This document shows positions 39,222 to 48,446 of a DNA stretch of 64,000 nucleotides, one piece after another; position 1 is the stretch's first letter, and each line of letters starts with the position of its first letter. The stretch comes from Sphingobacterium bovistauri (GTDB lineage Bacteria > Bacteroidota > Bacteroidia > Sphingobacteriales > Sphingobacteriaceae): the NCBI RefSeq assembly GCF_020295405.1, contig NZ_JADEYP010000007.1, positions 62,001 to 126,000 on the forward strand, read 5' to 3'. The position numbers and the translations under genes are program-made. The notes under the pieces were generated by a model. It did not search any database. It was given only the letters and a program-made list of their open reading frames with translations, and was not told the DNA's origin.

Positions 39222-40862
39222 ATGAACCGAAGAAATGCTATCAAAGCCTTGGGGGCTATTTTACCAACACTGTATCTAAGTAAATCGTATCCATTATTAG
39301 CAAGTGATACTTGGAGTAAAGTTCCATTCAAGCCGACCTGGACATCGCTAGAAAATTATAAAGTGCCTAATTGGTTTCGTGATGCTAAATTTGGCATTTG
39401 GGCACATTGGGGACCACAATGTCAACCAGAGCGTGGAGATTGGTATGCTAGAGGAATGTACCAAGAAGGATCTGACCAATATAAATATCATGTCGAAAAA
39501 TATGGTCACCCATCAAAATTTGGCTTCAAAGATGTAATCAATATATGGAAGGCAGAAAAGTGGGATCCTGAAGCTTTGATGGATTTATACAAAAGGACAG
39601 GAGCCCAGTATTTTATGACATTGGCAAATCATCATGACAATCTTGATTTGTACAAGAGTAGCCACAATAATTGGAATAGCTTGAATTTTGGTCCCAAAAA
39701 AGATATTGTAGGAGGCTGGGAAAAGGCTGCACGAAAACGTGGATTTCGATTTGGTGTGAGTGTGCATGCTGCCCATGCTTGGACATGGTATGAGACAGCA
39801 CAACGTGCGGATAAAAATGGACCTATGCAAGGTGTGCCCTACGATGGAAAATTAACGAAAGAAGAGGGAAAAGGTACATGGTGGGAAGGTTACGATCCTC
39901 AAGAGTTGTATGCGCAGAATCATGAATTAAGTAGAGATAGCCTTAAAGATCATAAAATTCATGAACAATGGCATTGGGATGTCAATACAGGGGTGAGTGT
40001 TCCCACGGAGGCGTATTGTACTAATTTTAAAGATAGAACTATTGAACTAATAGATAACTATAATCCGGATGTCGTTTATTTTGATGATACGGCATTGCCA
40101 TTATGGCCAATAAGTAATGTAGGTTTGGAAATTGCATCTCACTTATACAATAAAAGTATAAAGGATAACAAGGGCAAGCTTGAGGCTGTTATCAATGGTA
40201 AGATTTTGAATGAACAGCAACGTAAATGTATGGTATGGGATATTGAGCGAGGACAGAGTGATAAGATTGAACCAGAACCATGGCAGACATGTACTTGTAT
40301 TGGTGCGTGGCACTATGACCGTAGAGTATATGACAGGGGGCGTTATAAATCTGCAAAAACAGTGATTCATATGTTAGTGGATGTCGTGAGTAAAAATGGA
40401 AATTTACTATTAAGTGTTCCTTTGCGCGGAGACGGTTCCTTGGATGATAAAGCACAGCAAGTAGTGGAGGGGATTGCAGATTGGATGCAAGTCAATAGTG
40501 AAGGGATAATAGGTACACGACCTTGGCACTCCTTTGGTGAGGGGCCCGCACAGAAAGAGGCTCCTGCATTACACGCACAGGGTTTTAATGAGGGTAAGGG
40601 TAAGCCTTTTACAAGTGAAGATATTCGTTTTACACAAAAAGGAAAGGTTACATACGCGTTTGTGATGGGGGTTCCTAGTGACAAATTTATTAGAATACAA
40701 TCTTTTGGGAAAAATAAAAATAATTCTTTTGAAGTAAAAAAAGCAAGACTACTAGGGTACAACAAGGGTTTGAAATTTCAACAAACGAATGAAGGTTTAA
40801 CGATTGCTTTACCAGATGATTTTACGCCTAATCCAATTGCACAAGTGTTTAAGTTATCTTAG
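39222..40862 (+). CDS. GH29 family alpha-L-fucosidase
   Basis: This 546-residue exported protein has an N-terminus MNRRNAIKALGA of twin-arginine type with a weak hydrophobic core, so Tat export is possible. The GH29 barrel carries FGIWAHWGPQ, YFMTLANHHDN, GVSVHAAHAWTW and the nucleophile Asp288 in VVYFDDT. A beta-sandwich follows from about residue 430. Family enzymes release alpha-L-fucose; alpha-galactose-type activities are also found. In this locus it may trim side chains of complex xylan or of co-occurring xyloglucan. It is the head of a two-gene unit. Confidence 0.9.
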   Translation: MNRRNAIKALGAILPTLYLSKSYPLLASDTWSKVPFKPTWTSLENYKVPNWFRDAKFGIWAHWGPQCQPERGDWYARGMYQEGSDQYKYHVEKYGHPSKFGFKDVINIWKAEKWDPEALMDLYKRTGAQYFMTLANHHDNLDLYKSSHNNWNSLNFGPKKDIVGGWEKAARKRGFRFGVSVHAAHAWTWYETAQRADKNGPMQGVPYDGKLTKEEGKGTWWEGYDPQELYAQNHELSRDSLKDHKIHEQWHWDVNTGVSVPTEAYCTNFKDRTIELIDNYNPDVVYFDDTALPLWPISNVGLEIASHLYNKSIKDNKGKLEAVINGKILNEQQRKCMVWDIERGQSDKIEPEPWQTCTCIGAWHYDRRVYDRGRYKSAKTVIHMLVDVVSKNGNLLLSVPLRGDGSLDDKAQQVVEGIADWMQVNSEGIIGTRPWHSFGEGPAQKEAPALHAQGFNEGKGKPFTSEDIRFTQKGKVTYAFVMGVPSDKFIRIQSFGKNKNNSFEVKKARLLGYNKGLKFQQTNEGLTIALPDDFTPNPIAQVFKLS

Positions 40863-40908
40863 ATTTTCTTTACTTTTTGTCTATTATTTAAATAATACTG
40901 ATCTAAAT

Positions 40909-41916
40909 ATGTGTAAACCTATAAAAATGTATTTGATTCTGCTCTTCATATTTCCTTTTAAAATGTATGCACAGAATATTTTGAGATCAGAGCCTTTAAA
41001 AATCGAAATACATGATGCTGAATTACGAAAAATAGTAGATTCGGATGCAAAAGTTGAGGTTTTAGTGGAGGGATTAAGATGGACAGAAGGTCCATTATGG
41101 GTCGAAAGAGAAAAAATGTTATTATTTTCTGAAATTCCTTCCAATACTGTATACAAATGGACATACGCTAAAGGCTTGGAAATTTATCTGCGCCCAAGCG
41201 GTTATACAGGAACTGTTCAATCACCTACACGAGAACCAGGTAGTAATGGGTTAATTTTAGACAATAAAGGGAATCTTGTGTTGTGCCAACATGGAGATCG
41301 TTGTATGGCAAAGATGGAAGCAGCCCTCAATACTCCAAAATCACAATTTGTAACTTTAGTAGATAGATATAATAAATTACGGTTAAACAGCCCTAATGAT
41401 GCAGTATATGACAAAAAGGGCAATCTTTATTTTACAGATCCTCCATATGGACTTCCCACACAAGGGGATTCTGATCCTTCAAAAGAAATAGATTTTAATG
41501 GTGTATTTGTTTTAACTCCAAAAGGAAAATTAAATGTACTTTCAAAAGAACTAACAAGGCCAAATGGTATCGCTGTATTTTCATCGACGAAAAAAGTATT
41601 AGTAGCTAATTCGGATCCTAAAGCTCCTATTTGGTATTTGTTAGATCCTAATAAATTAAATCAAAAGCCCCAAATTTTTTATAACCCTACAAATGAACTT
41701 AAGGGAGAGGGTGGTTTACCTGATGGCCTCAAAATCTCTAAAAAGGAATTCGTTTTTGCAAGTGGTCCTGGGGGTGTTTGGATTTTTGATCATAAGGCAA
41801 AATTATTAGGTAGGATAAGATTCAATAGTCCTGTATCTAATGTAGCTCTATCTGATGATGAAAATTTTTTGTATTTAACTAACACAGGAAGAATAGTACG
41901 TATTCCATTGAATTAA
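40909..41916 (+). CDS. SMP-30/gluconolactonase-like secreted protein
   Basis: This 335-residue six-bladed propeller protein. Start at 40909 (MCKPIKMYLIL, then FKMYAQ cleavage); a second ATG at 40927 is also possible. An in-frame ATG at 40804 lies inside the fucosidase gene and is rejected. Metal-binding motifs of the SMP-30 family are present: WTEGPLW (Glu), LNSPNDAV with DPPYG (Asn/Asp) and GLPDGL (Asp). Family members are lactonases acting on sugar lactones. The substrate here is unknown. It follows the fucosidase by 46 nt. Confidence 0.85.
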   Translation: MCKPIKMYLILLFIFPFKMYAQNILRSEPLKIEIHDAELRKIVDSDAKVEVLVEGLRWTEGPLWVEREKMLLFSEIPSNTVYKWTYAKGLEIYLRPSGYTGTVQSPTREPGSNGLILDNKGNLVLCQHGDRCMAKMEAALNTPKSQFVTLVDRYNKLRLNSPNDAVYDKKGNLYFTDPPYGLPTQGDSDPSKEIDFNGVFVLTPKGKLNVLSKELTRPNGIAVFSSTKKVLVANSDPKAPIWYLLDPNKLNQKPQIFYNPTNELKGEGGLPDGLKISKKEFVFASGPGGVWIFDHKAKLLGRIRFNSPVSNVALSDDENFLYLTNTGRIVRIPLN

Positions 41917-41960
41917 AATAAGACCGATATATCAATCAAATTTAACTACCATTTTTATTT

Positions 41961-42002
41961 AATCATAACATTATCAACCTCAAAGCTGGTAATGTTATGA
42001 TT
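41961..42002. terminator. Hairpin between convergent genes
   Basis: A perfect 13-bp inverted repeat, AATCATAACATTA / TAATGTTATGATT, has a 16-nt loop and lies between the SMP-30 gene and the convergent pseudouridine synthase gene. T tracts are poor in both directions, so termination is plausible but not certain. Confidence 0.5.
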
Positions 42003-42091
42003 TCAGTAGATGATATGCTCATATACAGTTCTTACAACACTGACGATCCTCCTGATTGAAGCATTTTTTGTAAACTTCTACCAATTTTTAT

Positions 42092-43777
42092 TTAAAACGG
42101 ATCGGCTACCTCAAATTCAATCATTTTCTTGGTTGTGGGGTGTACAAATTGAATATACCCTGCATGCAAATGCAATCGGTCAGCTCTTTTGCCATACAAG
42201 TCATCGCCTACGATTGGTGTATTTAAACCTTTGCTATGTGCAGAATGTACTCGCAACTGATGGGTTCTTCCTGTCAAAGGGAAATAATGGATTCGGGTTT
42301 TGTTATTTTCGATAGCTACTACTTTAAATTTTGTGCGAGCTGGCTTCCCGTATTCGTAGCACAGCACCTGTCGAGGTCTATCTTCTAAATCTACGCGCAA
42401 AGGCAAATCAATTAGACCTTCATTTTTCGTAATTATACCATCTAATAATGCGGTGTAACGTTTCTGAATGGTATGTTGAATAAATTGATCTTGAATAAAT
42501 TGGTGAGCTTCTTTGTTTTTCGCAATAACCAAAATCCCGGAAGTAGACATATCCAAGCGATGAATGATGACCGGTCCAGTGATTTCAGGACTTCTTGCCA
42601 GAATACGTGTTTGCACGCTATCCTGCACATTGATGCCAGGTACTGAAAGAAACTCTGCCGGTTTATTCACGACAATTATATCTTGATCTTCATAAATAAT
42701 TTCAATATCCACATCAGCCGATGGATTTTCTAGCATTGGATTTGGATCGACTACCAATCCTTGAAGCATATGTCCTAAAATTGGTTCACATTTACCACGG
42801 CAAGAAGGGTAAAAGTATCGGTGTTTGCGAACTTCTGAGCCTGGAGGAGCACCCCACCAGAATTCAGCCATACAAATCGGCTTTAAATCGTGCAAATACG
42901 CATATTGCAATAGTTTAGGCGCTGCACATTCCCCAGCTCCAGCTGGCGGTAGCAAATTAATCGCTTCTTCAAAAATGTCTAATACCGCACGTTTTTCGCC
43001 TTTGGCATTCAAGAAATGGTATTGGTCGAAAAGTTGATTTTGCAGGTTTGAAGATTTAGATTTTCTACTTTCTTTTTTGTGTTCTATTTCCTTCACCAAG
43101 GTATTCAACTCATGCTCAATAGCCGTCAATCGATTTTTACAAGTCATTTTCAAGACATCGTATTCATGTTGGTCTCTATAGCTTTGCTTGATTAAATCCA
43201 GTTCTAATTCTTGATAATCTTCAGTTCCTAACACTTCTTTTTGCACAGTTCGAATGGTTTTGCGTTCCGCTTTATTTTTTTTGTGTAAGGCGCGAGCTTC
43301 TGCTAATTCTTGCTCATTTAGCTTTTTGCAAAGCTCTATTTGTTCTTTTAATGCTGAAATCTTTGGGTTAGATTCCAAATTTTCAATTTCTCGATTCAAA
43401 GCATTGATCGTAGCTTCTTCTTGCAAGAAAAATCCTTGCGGATCCAACATGTCAAAAATGGGTGGGATAAAATAGCGGTGTTGATTCGTACCCGCTAATT
43501 TTCCTGAACAAGCTGCAAGATATCCTAGATTGCCATTTTCATCTTCTACAATTAAAACCCCAAACATCTTTCCTATTATAAGACCCTCTTGTCCCTCTGT
43601 TAAGCCAAAATTGTGTTCAAAATCAGTTTGAGTAGCTAAATAATCTTGCACCTCTTGTGCGGCGATAACACTTAGTGGATGCGGTTCATAACAAAAGGGA
43701 AAAGTGAATTTTTCGGGCTTCGCAATTGCTGAAATATTTTGTCGGAATGTATGTAAAAATGGGGTGCTAGATGCCAT
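42092..43777 (-). CDS. RluA-family pseudouridine synthase with N-terminal coiled-coil extension
   Basis: This 562-residue RNA-modifying enzyme. Start at 43777 (MASSTPFLHTF); an in-frame ATG at 43831 would add 18 hydrophobic residues. The C-terminal catalytic domain (about 365-560) has HRLDMSTSG with catalytic Asp409, then RTHQLRVH and GDDLYG. The N-terminal half is unusual in length: a small domain (1-130), then a charged coiled coil (about 130-260, rich in Glu/Lys) and a segment with YPSCRGKCEPILGHML. Position 32 of tRNA or 23S rRNA are known targets of relatives with such extensions; the exact target is not shown. It is unrelated to the xylan locus. Confidence 0.85.
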   Translation of the reverse strand: MASSTPFLHTFRQNISAIAKPEKFTFPFCYEPHPLSVIAAQEVQDYLATQTDFEHNFGLTEGQEGLIIGKMFGVLIVEDENGNLGYLAACSGKLAGTNQHRYFIPPIFDMLDPQGFFLQEEATINALNREIENLESNPKISALKEQIELCKKLNEQELAEARALHKKNKAERKTIRTVQKEVLGTEDYQELELDLIKQSYRDQHEYDVLKMTCKNRLTAIEHELNTLVKEIEHKKESRKSKSSNLQNQLFDQYHFLNAKGEKRAVLDIFEEAINLLPPAGAGECAAPKLLQYAYLHDLKPICMAEFWWGAPPGSEVRKHRYFYPSCRGKCEPILGHMLQGLVVDPNPMLENPSADVDIEIIYEDQDIIVVNKPAEFLSVPGINVQDSVQTRILARSPEITGPVIIHRLDMSTSGILVIAKNKEAHQFIQDQFIQHTIQKRYTALLDGIITKNEGLIDLPLRVDLEDRPRQVLCYEYGKPARTKFKVVAIENNKTRIHYFPLTGRTHQLRVHSAHSKGLNTPIVGDDLYGKRADRLHLHAGYIQFVHPTTKKMIEFEVADPF

Positions 43778-43881
43778 TATTATTTTAATGTTGAAGGACA
43801 AAATTACTAAGAAAAAATCATTGCAAAGCATATGAAATTCAGGAATCCATTATGACAATTTTATGTCTTGTATTATTCTCC

Positions 43882-43912
43882 TTTGGGCACGGTTTTGGTT
43901 AAATTAGTGTTG
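43882..43912 (+). promoter_or_regulatory. Promoter of the aldo/keto reductase-dps unit
   Basis: TTTG (43882-43885), a 19-nt spacer and TAGTGTTG (43905-43912), one base off the TAnnTTTG consensus. It ends 15 nt before the start codon. Confidence 0.5.
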
Positions 43913-43927
43913 TAAAAGCTACTACTT

Positions 43928-44890
43928 ATGGCATTCGATAAAATTCAATTTGGACAATCTGATTTACAAATTATTCCTTTAATTTTCGGTGGAAACGTGT
44001 TTGGCTGGACCTTAGATGAAACCCAATCTTTTGAGATTTTAGATGATTTTATAGACAAAGGATTCAACGCAATTGATACTTCCAATAATTACTCTCATTG
44101 GGTAAAAGGAAACACGGGGGGAGAGTCCGAAGCTATTATTGGCAATTGGTTGGCGCAGCGAGGAGGGCGAGATAAAGTTGTGTTGATGACCAAAGTAGGG
44201 GGGAGATTTGGCTATGATTCTTCATTCGACACCAAAGGAGCTTACATCAAAGAGCAAGTTGAGCTTTCTCTTCGTCGATTGAAAACAGACTATATTGATG
44301 TTTATCAGACGCATTATGATGATGAAGTTACACCTATTGAGGAGACCTTACGTGCATACGAAGATTTGATTCATGAAGGAAAAGTTAGGTATATCGGTGC
44401 TTCGAACATTAGTCCAGAGCGTTTGGTCGAAAGTTTGAATATTGCCGAAGAGAAAAATCTTGCTAAATATATTTCATTACAGCCCGAATACAATCTTTTT
44501 GATAGAGCAAAATTTGAGAATTTGTATCAAAATATAGCTTTGGAAAAACAAATTGCCGTTATTCCGTATTATTCCTTAGCAAGTGGTTTTTTGAGTGGAA
44601 AATATCAATCGGAGGATGATTTTGCACAATCGGCAAGAGGAAAAGGAATCCAAGAGAAATATTGGAATGAACGTGGAAAAAGAATTGTGCAAGCGCAGAA
44701 AGAATTAGCAGCACAATATAATGTTGAGCCTTCGGCTGTTGCGTTGGCTTGGTTATTAGCTCAACCTTCGATTACAGCACCCATCGTGAGTGCTACTAAA
44801 TTTGAACATATACATGCATTTGTGGATGCTTTGCATATAAAATTAGCTAAAGAAGATGTTCAAAAGTTAAATGAAGCAAGTAAATATTAA
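43928..44890 (+). CDS. Aldo/keto reductase
   Basis: This 320-residue cytoplasmic NAD(P)H-dependent oxidoreductase has the (beta/alpha)8 fold. The catalytic tetrad is visible: Asp and Tyr in IDTSNNYSHW, Lys in LMTKVGG and His in YQTHYDD. The cofactor region is near QPSITAPIVSATKFEH. It resembles the YhdN/IolS-type group. Physiological substrate is unknown. It lies 18 nt before dps, probably in the same transcript. Confidence 0.9.
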   Translation: MAFDKIQFGQSDLQIIPLIFGGNVFGWTLDETQSFEILDDFIDKGFNAIDTSNNYSHWVKGNTGGESEAIIGNWLAQRGGRDKVVLMTKVGGRFGYDSSFDTKGAYIKEQVELSLRRLKTDYIDVYQTHYDDEVTPIEETLRAYEDLIHEGKVRYIGASNISPERLVESLNIAEEKNLAKYISLQPEYNLFDRAKFENLYQNIALEKQIAVIPYYSLASGFLSGKYQSEDDFAQSARGKGIQEKYWNERGKRIVQAQKELAAQYNVEPSAVALAWLLAQPSITAPIVSATKFEHIHAFVDALHIKLAKEDVQKLNEASKY

Positions 44891-44908
44891 CAACTTAATA
44901 TAGATAGA

Positions 44909-45379
44909 ATGAAAACAAATATTGGAATCAAAGAGAAAGATACTGCAGCAGTTACAGCGATTTTAAATAAACTTTTAGCAGATCATAATGTGTTGTATAC
45001 AAAAGCGAGAAATGCACATTGGAATGTGGTAGGTCCTGATTTTCATGCACAGCATTTGTTTTTTGAAACAATTTATGATGCCTTGGCCGAAACGATTGAT
45101 GAAATCGCCGAACGCGTTCGCTCTATAGGTCATTATGCGGTTGGCTCATTAAAAGAGTTTTTGGATTTGACACAGCTTTCGGAAGATAAACCTACAAAAA
45201 ATGATAGCCAAAGTTATATAAAAGCACTGTTGAATGATTTTGAGTCCGTGATTATTTCTATTCGTGGAGATTTAGAAAAAGTCGAGAAAACGGGTGATGC
45301 AGGAACAGAAGATTTCTTAGTCGGCATTATGGAAGCACATGAGAAAACGGCTTGGATGTTGAGATCACATTTGGCTTAG
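44909..45379 (+). CDS. dps: Dps-family DNA-protecting ferritin-like protein
   Basis: This 156-residue protein is the normal Dps length. The ferroxidase-site pattern at the subunit interface is present: ARNAHWNVVGPDFHAQHLFFE, then DEIAERVRSIG. Dodecameric members oxidise Fe(II) with peroxide, store iron and protect DNA in stress. Pairing with a reductase gene is consistent with stress response, though that link is inference. Confidence 0.95.
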   Translation: MKTNIGIKEKDTAAVTAILNKLLADHNVLYTKARNAHWNVVGPDFHAQHLFFETIYDALAETIDEIAERVRSIGHYAVGSLKEFLDLTQLSEDKPTKNDSQSYIKALLNDFESVIISIRGDLEKVEKTGDAGTEDFLVGIMEAHEKTAWMLRSHLA

Positions 45380-45555
45380 TCTGCTGTTTTGTTTTATAAG
45401 GTTTTTATTTTATTTTTTATAAATATTTATAGAATTATGATAGTTTAAAATTTTGGTTTAAATTCAATGTATTGAATTTAAATATCGATTTACCCCAAAA
45501 ATTCCGTTAATTTGTAGCTTAATAAAAGTGTAAATAACCTTACAACAATATCAAT

Positions 45556-46758
45556 ATGATTATTCAACCACGTGTAAGAGGTTTTATATGTTTGACGTCA
45601 CACCCTGAAGGAACGGCTCAAAATATCCAAAACCAAATCGAGTATGTAAAATCAAAAGGCAAAATTGCTAATGGTCCTAAGAAAGTGCTAGTTATAGGAG
45701 CATCAACAGGATTTGGATTGGCATCACGCATTTCAGCGGCTTTTGGTTCTGATGCAGCTACTATTGGTGTATTTTTCGAAAAACCAGCTGCTCCAGGCAA
45801 ACCTGGTACTGCAGGATGGTACAATTCTGCTGCTTTTGAAAACGAAGCACAAGCGGCAGGTCTTTATGCAAAAAGTATCAATGGTGACGCTTTCTCGGAC
45901 GAGGTAAAAGCGAAAACTATTGAATTGATAAAACAAGATTTAGGTCAAGTGGACTTAGTGGTGTATTCATTAGCATCTCCTCGTCGTACGCATCCTAAAA
46001 CAGGTGTAGCTCACGCTTCTGTATTGAAACCTATTGGAGTGCCATTTACGGATAAAACGGTAGATTTTCACTCGGGTGTAGTATCGGATATTACTATTAA
46101 TCCAATAGAGAATGAAGAAGATATTGCAAATACAGTAGCGGTAATGGGTGGCGAAGATTGGAAATTCTGGATTGAAGAATTGAAAGCTGCTGGTGTATTA
46201 GCTGACGGTGTGAAGACTGTTGCTTACTCGTACATTGGCCCTGAATTGACATACCCTATCTACCGTAACGGTACTATCGGTCGTGCGAAAGATGATTTGG
46301 AAGGAACAGTTCCTGCATTGAATGAGTTGTTGAATGACATCAATGGTATTTCTTATGTTTCTGTAAACAAAGCATTGGTTACACAATCATCTTCTGCTAT
46401 TCCTGTAGTTCCTTTATATATTTCATTGCTATACAAAGTGATGAAAGAAAAAGGCATTCATGAAGGTACAATAGAGCAAATGCAACGTTTGTTTGCAGAG
46501 CGTTTGTATACTGCTGATGGTCAAGTCGCTTTGGATGAAAAAGGACGTATCCGCGTTGACGATTGGGAAATGCGGGCAGATGTACAAGAAGAAGTTGCTA
46601 AATTGTGGTTACAAGCTACTACTGAAAATTTGGAAGAGATTTCGGATATCAAAGGATACCGCGACGAATTCTTCCATTTATTTGGTTTCAACTTCCCAGA
46701 AGTAAATTACGATGCTGACTCAAACGAAGTGGTGAACGTTCCAAGTATCACAGAATAA
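45556..46758 (+). CDS. fabV: Trans-2-enoyl-ACP/CoA reductase FabV
   Basis: This 400-residue cytoplasmic NADH-dependent enzyme performs the last reduction of fatty-acid elongation and is an alternative to FabI. Family signatures are MIIQPRVRGFICLTSHPEG, VIGASTGFGLASRI (nucleotide binding), GWYNSAAF and the extended active-site Tyr region SYIGPELTYPIYRNGTIG. Length matches FabV. Single-gene unit; a near-consensus box TTAATTTG at 45507-45514 lies upstream. Confidence 0.95.
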   Translation: MIIQPRVRGFICLTSHPEGTAQNIQNQIEYVKSKGKIANGPKKVLVIGASTGFGLASRISAAFGSDAATIGVFFEKPAAPGKPGTAGWYNSAAFENEAQAAGLYAKSINGDAFSDEVKAKTIELIKQDLGQVDLVVYSLASPRRTHPKTGVAHASVLKPIGVPFTDKTVDFHSGVVSDITINPIENEEDIANTVAVMGGEDWKFWIEELKAAGVLADGVKTVAYSYIGPELTYPIYRNGTIGRAKDDLEGTVPALNELLNDINGISYVSVNKALVTQSSSAIPVVPLYISLLYKVMKEKGIHEGTIEQMQRLFAERLYTADGQVALDEKGRIRVDDWEMRADVQEEVAKLWLQATTENLEEISDIKGYRDEFFHLFGFNFPEVNYDADSNEVVNVPSITE

Positions 46759-46780
46759 TATTTTTTATTACTAATATGTC

Positions 46781-46811
46781 AAAAGCTCATCAGAACCTGA
46801 TGAGCTTTTTT
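46781..46811 (+). terminator. Intrinsic terminator after fabV
   Basis: AAAAGCTCATCAG (46781-46793) pairs with the complementary TGATGAGCTTTTT around an AACC loop and runs into a T tract. It ends 10 nt before the end of the convergent outer-membrane gene and may serve both directions. Confidence 0.88.
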
Positions 46812-46820
46812 GTTGGGAAA

Positions 46821-48233
46821 TCATTCTATTGAAAGACTGTATTTACCCTTTTCTAGTATTTCAAATCTTACTCTGTTACTATTGATTGGAAGTTTTAATA
46901 TAGTAGATTCTTTTATGTTTTTTATTACCAGTATTCCGTCTTTCGGGTTGATTTTTAGTCTATTGTCTCGATTGCTTCTTGTGGTATTGAAGTCTTGTGC
47001 TTCTTGACGTGTAGGGACAGAGTCATTTGATGAAGTGCCATCAGGTTTGGTTTTCAGTCTATTGTCACGATTGCTTCTTGTGGTATTGAAGTCTTGTGCT
47101 TCTTGACGTATAGGGATTGAATCATTTGAAGAAGTGCTATCAGGTTTGATTTTCAGTCTATTGTCACGATTGCTTCTTGTGGTATTGAAGTCTTGTGCTT
47201 CTTGACGTTTAGGGATTGAGTCATTTGATGAAGTGCCATCAGGTTTGATTTTCAATCTATTGTCACGATTGCTTCTCGTCGTATTAAAATCTTGTGCTTC
47301 TAATCTAGTTGGTTCATTGATAGACAATTCATAGATACCCTTTTCCAATGCTATGAATTTGCCTTTTGTTTTATTTTCATTAAGTTTTATTTTTTTTGAT
47401 GTAGTATTTAATTGATTCAATGAAGTCAACATCACTGTTTTAGTAAATGTAGATTTCGACTTTTGCTTGCCTAAATTTAGTGCAATTCCTAAATTGAAGT
47501 TCAATAATCTGTTTTTTACTGTTTGTGTGTTACTTTCATAGGTCCCATTAAGTAATTGAGTCGTACTGTAGGTGTTTATTTCGTTAAATCCTCCCTGAGG
47601 AATTAGCTTTCTTACTTCAATTTTGGATTGTGGTCCCACAATGTACGAACTGTTCGCATAAATATTTATTCGTGAGGATATCTTATATCCAATTTTCAAT
47701 TCCGGACTAAGCACTGTGCCTTTTGATTTGGAATTAATACGTTGTTGTAAGTCTATGTGTTTAACATCTTGCATTTTATCTCTAAAAACAGCTTGGATAG
47801 AGTAGGAGGGTATATTTAGACTAAGATATCCAATTTGCACAGCAGGAGAAAGGTTAAATTTTCCAAAAGCGATAAAACTTTCTAATCCAGCAACGAAAAC
47901 CCCAACCTTGGTTTTATTACCATCCATAATTGTATTAACAGGGTATGTCTCTCCTCGTAATTGATATTGACTTACTATTTGATCAGCATTGCTAAAAGTA
48001 GTACTCAAATTACTCATACTAGCGGAGGCACTTACTCCCAAACTCGTGTTTTTTATTGAAAGAAATGGCTGATAAAAGGTTAATTTACTGTTATAGCCAC
48101 TGCGTAAAGGAGAATTTGTTTTATTAAAATTATTGGTAATACCGCCTTGAAGTGAAACGACTGGATTTAATTTTTGTGCCACGCTTGGTAGTATAGAGGT
48201 AAGTAGGATACTAATTGTAAAAAGCGTTTTCAT
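46821..48233 (-). CDS. Outer-membrane-type protein with C-terminal 33-residue tandem repeats
   Basis: I do not recognise a specific family. This 470-residue protein has a signal peptide (1-19, VAQ). Residues about 20-275 have alternating strands and a porin-like pattern (GITNNF, VFVAGLESF, LSPELKIGYKISSRINIYANSSY, LLNFNLGIALNLG), suggesting an outer-membrane beta-barrel. A linker with LEKGIYELSI is followed by four copies of a 33-residue unit (from residues 312, 345, 378 and 411) centred on EAQDFNTTRSNRDNRLK. The C-terminus ends LEKGKYSLSIE, echoing the linker. The repeat is hydrophilic and probably extended. It is divergent from the thioredoxin-like gene. No function assigned. Confidence 0.7.
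   Translation of the reverse strand: MKTLFTISILLTSILPSVAQKLNPVVSLQGGITNNFNKTNSPLRSGYNSKLTFYQPFLSIKNTSLGVSASASMSNLSTTFSNADQIVSQYQLRGETYPVNTIMDGNKTKVGVFVAGLESFIAFGKFNLSPAVQIGYLSLNIPSYSIQAVFRDKMQDVKHIDLQQRINSKSKGTVLSPELKIGYKISSRINIYANSSYIVGPQSKIEVRKLIPQGGFNEINTYSTTQLLNGTYESNTQTVKNRLLNFNLGIALNLGKQKSKSTFTKTVMLTSLNQLNTTSKKIKLNENKTKGKFIALEKGIYELSINEPTRLEAQDFNTTRSNRDNRLKIKPDGTSSNDSIPKRQEAQDFNTTRSNRDNRLKIKPDSTSSNDSIPIRQEAQDFNTTRSNRDNRLKTKPDGTSSNDSVPTRQEAQDFNTTRSNRDNRLKINPKDGILVIKNIKESTILKLPINSNRVRFEILEKGKYSLSIE
46951..47300 (-). repeat. 99-bp coding tandem repeat (about 3.5 copies)
   Basis: Units begin at 46951, 47050, 47149 and 47248 with an exact 99-bp period, so reading frame is kept. The three units nearest the 3' end of the gene share a long, nearly identical core. 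The one nearest the barrel domain has several synonymous changes, so expansion probably spread from the 3' units. Confidence 0.92.
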
Positions 48234-48446
48234 AATCTTATTTTTTAGGTGTACTAAATACTAATCAATCTCATTTGAAAATTGTTACCTGTCTAGGAAG
48301 TGTGATATTGTTAGTGTAGGAGGTGGAATATGGTGAAAATTTTTGATGTATTTAGAGAAGTTTAGGTAAATAATTGTTAGCGGAAAGATAATTCTTTCTT
48401 TTTAATAAAATGATAACTAACTTTATAGTTTAAATACACCAATTAT

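Noticed and set aside
42010..42315. 101-codon plus-strand ORF at the end of the pseudouridine synthase gene
   Set aside because: Most of it is opposite the conserved catalytic domain coded on the minus strand, and it lies downstream of a hairpin with no promoter.
46951..47300. CRISPR-like array
   Set aside because: The 99-bp period repeats whole units with no unique spacers and keeps a reading frame, so it is a coding repeat.
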